Positions 1 through 5,178 of a stretch of DNA of 10,577 bases are shown piece by piece. The translations under genes were made by a program, and so were the position numbers. Within the stretch, counting starts at the first letter, position 1. Every line of letters starts with the position of its first letter. This DNA is from JBFELO01 sp041552055 (GTDB taxonomy: Bacteria; Acidobacteriota; Thermoanaerobaculia; Thermoanaerobaculales; Sulfomarinibacteraceae): the NCBI GenBank assembly GCA_041552055.1, contig JBFELO010000155.1, positions 1-10,577 of the forward strand. The letters are read 5' to 3'. The notes under the pieces were generated by a model that searched no databases, was not told the origin of the DNA, and saw only the letters and a list, made by a program, of their open reading frames with translations.

Positions 1-37
1 TGCGGATGCGTGGCACTCCGTGGTACTTGGGGCCAGC

Positions 38-1273
38 ATGGCTCGTCGTAGGCGCGGAGAAGGGACGATAACCTAACGTAAGGACGGACGGTGGGAGGCC
101 CGGGTCAGCCTGGGGAACGGACAGCGCAGAGCCCTCTACGGCAAAACCTCGGGCGAGGTAAGAAAAAAGCTCAGAGATGCTCAGGACGCTATCGAGGCAG
201 GCGCTCCGATTCCAAGCCAGAAGCTGAACACAAAGAGCACCTGGAATACTGGCTCGACACTAAGAGGGCCAGGGTTCGGCCACAAACACTGAACCGATAC
301 TGGAGACTCCTGGAGATGCACGTGAACTCCTTCTTGGAATCGATGCCCCTGACGAAACTGACCCATCAGAAGATCGAGGCCTTATTCAGGAAGAAAGAAG
401 CGGAAGGCCTGTCCACCGGATCGATTCACAACATCGCTGCGGTGTTGTCGAGCGCTCTGAATCGTGCGGTCAAGGACGGCAAAATATCGGCCAACCCCGC
501 AGCGAGAGCCGAACGGCCACCACTCGTGCGGAAAGAGCAGCTGGTGCTCGACCACGAGCAGATTCTGAGTTTGCTCGAGGCAGCGGAGGGTGATCGGTTC
601 GAGGCTGTGTACTTACTCGTGTCCACCAGCGGCATGCGGGAGTCGGAGATATTCGGCCTACGTTGGCGGGACGTGAACCTCGGCAAGGCAACGGCCAAGA
701 TCACGGGATGTCTCTCACGGCTTCCAAAGGACAGTGACGTTCCCGAGGGCGCAGTGTTTCTCGAGGGACGGTGGGTTCTGATACCCCCAAGACCCATCGA
801 GGCCGGCGCACGCTCCCGCTGACCCCTGAGGCTGTCGCGGCGCTTCGGCGTCATCAAGCACGGCAGAACGAGAAACGGATGGCGGCAGGGGAGCTGTGGA
901 CCGATACGACCTGGTGTTCACGAACGAGGTCGGCGCGCCCGTCGAGCCGACAGGGTTCTACCAGCGACAGTTCTTGCCTCTTCTGAAGAAGGCCGGATTG
1001 CCGCGAGTGACGTTCCATCAACTGCGGCACTCGGTTGCGACGGTGTTGCTTGAAACGGGCCTGCATCCGGCCGTCGCGAGCGCCCTGTTAGGCTACGCCC
1101 AGATCTCCAAGACTTTGGATGTATACTCCCATGTTGTGCCGGGGCTTGCTGCTAAAGGATCGACCGCGCTGAGGGAGCTGATCTGGGGGGATTCGAACGA
1201 ACTGTCGTCAGATCTGTCGTCAAATGACGAGCGTGAAAATCAGGAAGAAAAAGCAAGCTCATCTGTAAACTGA
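38..1273 (+). pseudogene. Broken phage/island-type tyrosine recombinase (integrase)
   Basis: An intact version would cut and rejoin DNA to insert a phage or genomic island at an attachment site. The reading path starts at ATG 38 (MARRRRGEGTIT) and meets TAA at 74-76. It continues in the same frame as RKDGRWEARVSLGNGQRR to about 235, shifts frame to HLEYWLDTKRARVRPQTLNRYW (SAM-like core-binding domain), shifts again in the C run at 784-788 to KTHRGRRTLPL, and shifts a third time near 897-906 to YDLVFTNEVG. All three shifts fit loss of one base. Catalytic positions seen are Arg (codon 637-639), Lys (789-791), His-x-x-Arg in HQLRH (1016-1030) and Tyr (1124-1126, LDVYSHV). The usual His of the LLGH motif is Tyr (1094-1096). 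The repaired length of about 410 residues fits the family. Neighbouring genes have clean frames, so decay is likelier than poor sequence. The tRNA-Arg gene starts 12 bases after its stop. Confidence 0.9.
1202..1230. repeat. Cluster of TCGTCA half-sites at the integrase 3' end
   Basis: CTGTCGTCA occurs at 1202-1210 and again at 1214-1222, a 12-base period. The second copy forms an inverted repeat TCGTCA-AA-TGACGA at 1217-1230. The repeats lie inside the last codons of the integrase relic (LSSDLSSND), 56 bases before the tRNA gene. Integrase arm-type or excisionase sites are often short repeats close to the attachment site, so that role is possible. The repeats could also be a by-product of the repeated Leu-Ser-Ser codons. 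Confidence 0.35.
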
Positions 1274-1285
1274 TGTTATGAGCGT

Positions 1286-1362
1286 GGGGCTATAGCTCAG
1301 GTGGATAGAGCAGTGGTTTCCTAAACCATTGGTCGCAGGTTCGAGTCCTGCTAGCCCCGCCA
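1286..1362 (+). tRNA. tRNA-Arg, anticodon CCT
   Basis: This is a complete cloverleaf. The acceptor stem GGGGCTA (1286-1292) pairs with TAGCCCC (1352-1358), followed by discriminator G and an encoded CCA (1360-1362). The D stem is GCTC/GAGC (from 1295). The anticodon stem GTGGT (1313-1317) pairs with ACCAT (1325-1329), with one G-U pair, around the loop TTCCTAA, giving anticodon CCT at 1320-1322, which reads AGG arginine codons. The T stem GCAGG/CCTGC (1335-1339 and 1347-1351) encloses TTCGAGT. The gene begins 12 bases after the stop of the integrase relic, so its promoter probably lies within the end of that relic; TGATGTTAT at 1271-1279 resembles an extended -10 element. tRNA-Arg genes are common integrase targets. 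Confidence 0.97.
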
Positions 1363-1498
1363 GTTCCCGCTGCCGCGATCCGTATGCCTCCCGGCCGTCG
1401 TCGCTGGGGCGTCCTTCTCCCACAGGATTGTGGACCGATCCCCTCGAGTGGCAGAGCACTTCACACCGACATACACTGAGTGGAGGACGATCACAACC

Positions 1499-1507
1499 AG
1501 GAGGAGG
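1499..1507 (+). promoter_or_regulatory. Ribosome binding site for the secreted protein at 1508
   Basis: AGGAGGAGG lies directly before two consecutive ATG codons (1508 and 1511). The AGGAGG core at 1499-1504 is 3 bases from the first ATG and 6 from the second, so the second is better spaced. It argues against the upstream start at 1430, which would add 26 residues before the hydrophobic leader. Confidence 0.7.
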
Positions 1508-2143
1508 ATGATGCGACGAGGACTCTACGTGCTGATCGGGGTTCTGTTGGTGCCGACCGTGGGTCTCGTGGGCGACGTGGTCTCGGACGGCAAGTTCAAG
1601 TCAACGATGTCAACAGGTGCGCCGCTGGACGTGGCATCGACCGACATGGTGCCGAACCTCAACGCCGACATGGTAGATGGGGTCGAGGGAGCGGACCTGG
1701 CCCTGGCCGACCACTCGCACACGCTCTCGCTCGTGAAGACGTACGGTCCTCCGACCTTTGCCATCGCTCCGCCCCACGGTCAGACGCTCGACTGCACGTT
1801 CCCGGCAGTCAATTGTCAGATCATCACCTCGGGCACGACGAATCTGTACTTCTCCCTCGGGATTGAAGGTCCGGCAACACTCAGTCGAGTGTTCTGCCGG
1901 GTGGGGGATGAAGATGGGGAAACAGACAACGACATCACCATGAGGGTCATCAACGGGCCATCCATCGCGCTGGGGACGGATTCTACCTCTGGTGCTCCTG
2001 GCGACACAGACTTGGTCGTGGACGCGGCCGCCGTGATCGACTCGGGCTCACGCGGGCCCACGGTGCATCTGAGGACGGTTCGAGGGTCCGAGAGCATGTT
2101 TGTATACCACTGCTACGCAGAATATGCGGTGGAGGTGCCATAG
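1508..2143 (+). CDS. Exported protein of unknown function with NADMVDG signature
   Basis: This 211-residue protein is not recognised as a named family. Residues 3-22 form a basic-then-hydrophobic leader (RRGLYVLIGVLLVPTVGLVG), so it is probably exported, though no sharp cleavage site is visible and it could stay anchored. Residues 40-58 read PLDVASTDMVPNLNADMVD. This VxNLNADxxDG signature is found in phage tail-fibre-like and bacterial surface proteins, usually near the N terminus. The rest is rich in Gly, Asp, Thr and Ser, predicted mainly beta, with four Cys (96, 103, 130, 202) able to form two disulfides, as expected outside the cytoplasm. A good Shine-Dalgarno supports the start. The gene follows the tRNA by 145 bases and runs toward the desaturase. 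A decayed partial copy of residues about 130-155 lies at 3441-3540. Existence is fairly sure; function is unknown. Confidence 0.75.
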   Translation: MMRRGLYVLIGVLLVPTVGLVGDVVSDGKFKSTMSTGAPLDVASTDMVPNLNADMVDGVEGADLALADHSHTLSLVKTYGPPTFAIAPPHGQTLDCTFPAVNCQIITSGTTNLYFSLGIEGPATLSRVFCRVGDEDGETDNDITMRVINGPSIALGTDSTSGAPGDTDLVVDAAAVIDSGSRGPTVHLRTVRGSESMFVYHCYAEYAVEVP

Positions 2144-2216
2144 GTCCCGCTCCCACTGCTGCCAACCATAGGTCTCCGGTGGCGCCAGCGTCGCCTTGGA
2201 AATCGGGCACGCGACG

Positions 2217-2232
2217 CACCGCGGCCGCGGTG
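2217..2232. repeat. Perfect 16-bp palindrome between convergent genes
   Basis: CACCGCGGCCGCGGTG is its own reverse complement. It sits between the plus-strand secreted gene (stop 2143) and the minus-strand desaturase (stop 2342). As RNA it could fold into a 6-bp GC-rich stem with a GGCC loop on either strand, so it may help end transcription both ways. There is no T run next to it, so it is not a classic intrinsic terminator. Confidence 0.4.
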
Positions 2233-2339
2233 GCACGTCCGAACTCCTTCGGGATCTGGGATACCGCACCAGAGAGCGAACTCCCCCGCGCGGTCACCGA
2301 TCACCGCACCTGCCCTTTTCCGGCTGCGCTGGGTTTGGT

Positions 2340-3182
2340 TCAGCTGCCTTGCCGTCGGCCCATCGGGTACTCACCGGTCCGGCCGGCGAACGGCAGGGCC
2401 ACGAGCCAGGGAAGGGTCTGACGGCGTCGTTCCTGAAACTGCTCCAGCCCGATGGTCATCGCCTCGTGCCCCGCCGCCGGCTGCGCCCGGTAGGTGCCGA
2501 GCAAGCGATCCCACCACGGCAGGTTGAAGCCGAAGTTGCTGTTGGTCTCGCGCTGGTCGATGGAGTGGTGCACACGATGCATGTCCGGAGTCACGACGAA
2601 CCAGCGCACGACGTGGTCCAGCGCCAGGGGTATCCGGACGTTGCCGTGGTTGAACATCGACGTCGCGTTGAGCAGAACCTCGAATATCAGTACTGCTACC
2701 GCTGGCGGGCCCAGCAGCACGACCGCGGCGAACTTGATCACCATGGAGAGCACGATTTCCAAAGGATGGAATCGCAGCCCAGTGGTCACATCGAAGTCGA
2801 GATCCGCGTGGTGGACCATGTGGAGCCGCCACAGCGCCGGAACGGCGTGGAACATGACGTGCTGCAAGTAGATGACGAGGTCGAGCACGAGGACGGACCC
2901 GATAATCGCGATCGCTGGGGGAGCAGCAAGATTGTTGAAAAGGCCCCAACCGCGATCCGCCGCAACCGCCGCCACGCCGACCGCCGCGGCCGGGAAGACC
3001 AGTCGGAGTACCACGGTGTTCAGGACCGTGATTCCGAGGTTGGCGAACCAGCGGGACCCCTTGGCAGTGCGCAGCTCCCGGCGGGCGGCAGCTGCCTCCC
3101 ACAGCGCCATTACGGCGAAAACGCCGATGAAGGCGCCGAGGCGTACTCCGGGTTCGTGACTCAGGATCCAACTCATGGTCAT
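2340..3182 (-). CDS. Sterol desaturase / fatty acid hydroxylase family membrane protein
   Basis: A 280-residue integral membrane protein of the fatty acid hydroxylase superfamily, non-haem di-iron enzymes that use O2 to hydroxylate or desaturate lipids in the membrane. The iron-binding His clusters are all present: HVMFH (108-112), HMVHH (121-125), FNHGN with His179, and HRVHH (202-206), followed by the conserved NFGFNLPWWDRLLGTY (216-231). Hydrophobic segments lie at about 14-32, 50-75, 90-107 and 150-172. Length is typical for bacterial members. Two starts are possible, ATG 3182 or ATG 3176; AGG at about 3183-3185 lies directly against the first and suits the second better. It stands alone: the next minus-strand gene upstream ends 412 bases away. 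Substrate (sterol, hopanoid, carotenoid, alkylglycerol or fatty acid) cannot be told from sequence. Family assignment is firm. Confidence 0.93.
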   Translation of the reverse strand: MTMSWILSHEPGVRLGAFIGVFAVMALWEAAAARRELRTAKGSRWFANLGITVLNTVVLRLVFPAAAVGVAAVAADRGWGLFNNLAAPPAIAIIGSVLVLDLVIYLQHVMFHAVPALWRLHMVHHADLDFDVTTGLRFHPLEIVLSMVIKFAAVVLLGPPAVAVLIFEVLLNATSMFNHGNVRIPLALDHVVRWFVVTPDMHRVHHSIDQRETNSNFGFNLPWWDRLLGTYRAQPAAGHEAMTIGLEQFQERRRQTLPWLVALPFAGRTGEYPMGRRQGS

Positions 3183-3348
3183 CCTGCCGATTACCAGAAC
3201 ACCATCAATCTACATTCCAGGCGCAGTCCCCAAGTACGTTAACAGAAGGATCAACAACTCGCTCATGACCGTGCCGTGATTCTTCCTGATCACTCCCGTT
3301 CCGCGAACCGAATCGATCTCTCGCCATCACGACGTCAGTGAGGAGATC

Positions 3349-3363
3349 GTGGACCAGGTCCAC
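3349..3363. repeat. 15-base inverted repeat, possible operator
   Basis: GTGGACC-A-GGTCCAC has two perfect 7-base arms around one base. It lies 167 bases upstream of the desaturase start. The tight spacing suits a dimeric repressor site better than an RNA hairpin, since a one-base loop cannot form. No regulator gene is present in the window to pair it with. Confidence 0.35.
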
Positions 3364-3440
3364 ACAGAGAGCAGCAGCGGTCATGGGCGGTCCCGTTCTA
3401 GTTGGACCTGTTCTGAACCAGGCCGAGGTCGTTTCTTGGG

Positions 3441-3540
3441 TGTCCATACCGTGTCGAGGTCAGCGACGGGGAGAATAGACAACGAGATCAACATGGAGGT
3501 CGTCAACGGCCCACCCATTGCTTTCCTTGCACACACGCGG
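3441..3540 (+). pseudogene. Decayed partial copy of the secreted gene at 1508-2143
   Basis: Bases 3477-3521 match 1924-1968 at 37 of 45 positions without a gap. Translation gives DNEINMEVVNGPPIA against DNDITMRVINGPSIA, 10 of 15 residues identical. The match extends a little to the left (GACGGGGAG against GATGGGGAA) with one extra base, which puts the two halves in different frames. Further left and right the likeness fades, and no start codon with a signal peptide is seen. The best reading is a remnant of a second copy, duplicated or inherited from an older family expansion, now broken. The antisense strand offers no better explanation. The exact ends are uncertain. Confidence 0.55.
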
Positions 3541-3594
3541 AGCTCATCCCACGTCGCACCGCCGAAGACCGGTATGGGCGTGGTAGCCCGTCGC

Positions 3595-4203
3595 TCAGGG
3601 TGTGGGTGTCGGCGTCGGAGTCGGGATGACGCGATCACCTCCGGAGATCGTGAGGACTCGAGTCGGTTCGGCAACCGTGGGCCCGTGGAACCCGTCGAGC
3701 GGGTTTGGGAGGACTTCCTCGGCGGGGGCGGTCGTGACTGTGCCCCTCTTGCTCTGGCACGCCCCATCCTCCCACTTCGACAGGTAGCTGAACGAGCTGG
3801 TCGTGGGCGATGTGGACCGGAAGAGCCGGTACGTTCCCGTGAAGGGATCAGGACCGAAGACTTCGAAGCTCGTTTGTGAGAATGAGTCGAAGCCAGTAGC
3901 GATAGGTGGATCGATGGCTGCATCACCCAGGCAACTGTCGAGCGAGAAGTAGATCGTCTTGCCGGACGTCAACAATCCCTCGGTTGGCTTGACCATGAAC
4001 CATGCCATGACGCCTTCCACGTCGAGGAGTACTCTCGGGTACATGTCCTCGACGCTCGCGGCCGATCCCAGGTCGACTATTTGTGCCATGACCAACCCAT
4101 CAGAATCTTTGACCACCGCAACTGGCAACGGCATCGCCACCGACTGAGCGAGCGCGAACTGAGAAGACAGCACGACCACAATAATCGCGAACCACCTGAA
4201 CAT
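3595..4203 (-). CDS. Small secreted protein with C-terminal Pro-Thr tail
   Basis: A 202-residue protein of no named family. ATG 4203 is preferred over ATG 4215 because GGAGGG at 4208-4213 then sits 4 bases upstream and a clean signal peptide follows: MFRWFAIIVVVLSSQFALA, with cleavage likely after Ala19 (ALA|QS). The mature part has IYFSLDSCLGD (84-94) and FEVFGPDPFTGTYRLFR (113-129), probably a beta-rich domain, and only two Cys (91 and 149) that may form a disulfide. The protein ends with PTPTPTPTP (194-202) and then TGA. Such tails usually link to a further domain or anchor, so this may be a shortened protein, or the tail may simply be a flexible end. It lies 148 bases downstream of the GNAT-like gene on the same strand. 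The reading frame is credible; the role is unknown. Confidence 0.75.
   Translation of the reverse strand: MFRWFAIIVVVLSSQFALAQSVAMPLPVAVVKDSDGLVMAQIVDLGSAASVEDMYPRVLLDVEGVMAWFMVKPTEGLLTSGKTIYFSLDSCLGDAAIDPPIATGFDSFSQTSFEVFGPDPFTGTYRLFRSTSPTTSSFSYLSKWEDGACQSKRGTVTTAPAEEVLPNPLDGFHGPTVAEPTRVLTISGGDRVIPTPTPTPTP
3598..3624 (-). repeat. Short Pro-Thr-coding tandem repeat
   Basis: About four copies of a six-base unit (CCGACN or CCCACN, read on the minus strand) encode PTPTPTPTP just before the stop of the small secreted gene. Such runs can gain or lose units by slippage, changing tail length in steps of two residues. Confidence 0.6.
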
Positions 4204-4351
4204 ACATCCCTCCATGGTTGTCAGTCATGGTTCTTTCTCGGGTCTCCGAGACAGCCCCTCGTCGACTATCAATTGTAAAGGATGCGAAGACTGCGGACGG
4301 TACCGGTTCGAGAAATACCGGCGAGACCTCCGAGCGGAAGAGGGTAGGTTC
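4204..4351. other. Spacer with several short hairpins between two minus-strand genes
   Basis: The spacer lies between the GNAT-like gene (stop at 4352-4354) and the small secreted gene (start 4203). It holds CTCGG-GTCT-CCGAG at 4237-4250 and CCGGT/ACCGG at 4303-4321. At the GNAT stop, GGTAGG-TT-CCTACC (4343-4356) competes with GAGCGG/CCGCTC (4332-4337 and 4355-4360). None is followed by a T run on the minus strand, so a classic terminator is not shown, and no clear promoter is seen. Confidence 0.35.
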
Positions 4352-4924
4352 CTACCGCTCCGGCAGAGCCTCCCACTCCTCCCAGTCGATGTCTCGGCCC
4401 GGGTAGGCGACCTTTTTGAAGGGCCACTTCTCTGCGACCCACTCCTTCACGGCCAGCAACAGCTTCGGGTCCAGGCCCTTGTCGAACTCGCTCTTTCTGA
4501 CCCACAGGAAGACCTCGGCGTCGTAGCCGCGCTTGGTGGTCGGGTCGATGTAGACACAGCCGAGGCAGGTGGATTCCGTTGGATCCATCACCGTGTAGGC
4601 GAACGAGCTTCGGCGCTGGAACTCCTTCTGGTGCCATCCGAGGTCGATCAGGTCCTGCTCGAGCGTCAGGTCCGGGCGCGGCCAGGTGGAGTGCGGCCCG
4701 AAGACCCCTCGCAGATGATCCACGCTCGTCATGACCGCGTCGTAGTCCTTGACGACGTCGTTGACCGTCAACATCCGAAGGCGGAACTCCGGCGTCTCCA
4801 GCTTCTCCGGCACGCTGAAATCCGATGGTACGAATGGGGTGTTTGACTGGGCCATCACAGCTCCGGGACCTGCGACCGACAATACCACGCCGAACACTGG
4901 CACGAGCGACAGAAAAGAGCGCAT
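4352..4924 (-). CDS. Exported GNAT-like protein
   Basis: A 190-residue protein. ATG 4924 is chosen because GGAGGAG (4935-4941) lies 10 bases upstream and a signal peptide follows at once (MRSFLSLVPVFGVVLSVAGPGAVMA, cleavage after Ala25). An earlier ATG at 5002 would bury it. Residues 48-190 resemble a GNAT-type N-acetyltransferase-like family: RMLTVNDVVKDYDAV (50-64), DLTLEQDLIDLGWHQKEFQ (85-103), SFAYTVMDP and LGCVYIDP (107-128), then AEVFLWVRKSEFDKGL and KEWVAEKWPF up to YPGRD. Relatives I recall are cytoplasmic and uncharacterised. The canonical acetyl-CoA loop R/Q-x-x-G-x-G/A is not evident; FDKGLDP occupies the expected place. Exported proteins would not meet acetyl-CoA, so it may have another role. 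Three Cys (120, 123 and none paired elsewhere) give a CLGC pair. It is divergent from the serine hydrolase gene. Confidence 0.8.
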   Translation of the reverse strand: MRSFLSLVPVFGVVLSVAGPGAVMAQSNTPFVPSDFSVPEKLETPEFRLRMLTVNDVVKDYDAVMTSVDHLRGVFGPHSTWPRPDLTLEQDLIDLGWHQKEFQRRSSFAYTVMDPTESTCLGCVYIDPTTKRGYDAEVFLWVRKSEFDKGLDPKLLLAVKEWVAEKWPFKKVAYPGRDIDWEEWEALPER

Positions 4925-5178
4925 GATTTCAGATCTCCTCCAGTTCGACGTGACGCCCGCGGAGCGACGCACGAGACGATCATCACGGCGTTTCAAAGAC
5001 ATATTCTCTTCGATTCCCTCTTGTCGCGATTCTGAGTCGCCTCGGGCAACGAGTCAACAGGGTCACACGACGTGTCGTGAAACCCGAGACAGAGTCCACT
5101 CTGGCTGTTATCCTGCCCACGCACCTGACACGTCACGCGAGAAACCGGGCCGAAGCGCCCGCGGTAGAGGAGGAGGAG
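4925..5178. promoter_or_regulatory. Divergent promoter region with nested inverted repeat
   Basis: These 254 bases separate two exported-protein genes that are read outward, so both promoters should be here. A nested inverted repeat stands out: outer arms CTCGGG (5041-5046) and CCCGAG (5083-5088), inner arms CACGAC-GT-GTCGTG (5066-5079). A smaller TGAC-AC-GTCA lies at 5126-5135. These could be operator sites that control both genes. I see no strong sigma-70 -35/-10 pair on either strand. Confidence 0.45.
5167..5178 (+). promoter_or_regulatory. Ribosome binding site deciding the serine hydrolase start
   Basis: GAGGAGGAGGAG runs up to ATG 5179, with an AGGAGG core 5 bases before it. A longer frame opens at 5077, but that would place this purine run inside the gene (as Glu codons) and put 34 residues before the signal peptide. 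Confidence 0.8.

Larger units (their letters stand above)
3183..3594. other. 412-base gene-poor stretch upstream of the desaturase
   Basis: No convincing intact gene is seen here. The part nearest the desaturase (3183-3345) should hold its promoter, but I see no clear -35/-10 pair. A 15-base inverted repeat, GTGGACCAGGTCCAC, lies at 3349-3363. From about 3441 to 3540 there is a fragment similar to the secreted gene at 1508-2143. A plus-strand open frame runs from 3349 to 3879 but crosses into the antisense of the gene at 3595-4203, so it is not taken as real. Confidence 0.6.

Noticed and set aside
1259..1459. Minus-strand 66-residue open frame containing GLEPATNGLGNH
   Set aside because: It is the antisense of the tRNA-Arg gene, a well-known source of false protein annotations.
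2196..3242. Plus-strand 348-residue open frame
   Set aside because: It is antisense to the desaturase, whose His clusters are complete; the plus-strand product is low-complexity and rich in His, Arg and Glu, typical of a shadow frame in GC-rich DNA.
3276..3293. GTGAT-N8-ATCAC as a CRP-type site
   Set aside because: CRP half-sites GTGA/TCAC are separated by 6 bases, here by 10; the arms are short enough to arise by chance.
3349..3879. Plus-strand 176-residue open frame
   Set aside because: Only its stretch around 3477-3521 resembles a protein (the secreted paralogue); the rest runs antisense into the gene at 3595-4203 and has no leader or ribosome site.
4303..4321. CCGGT/ACCGG stem as an intrinsic terminator of the GNAT-like gene
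   Set aside because: The stem is short, the loop is 9 bases and no T run follows on the minus strand.
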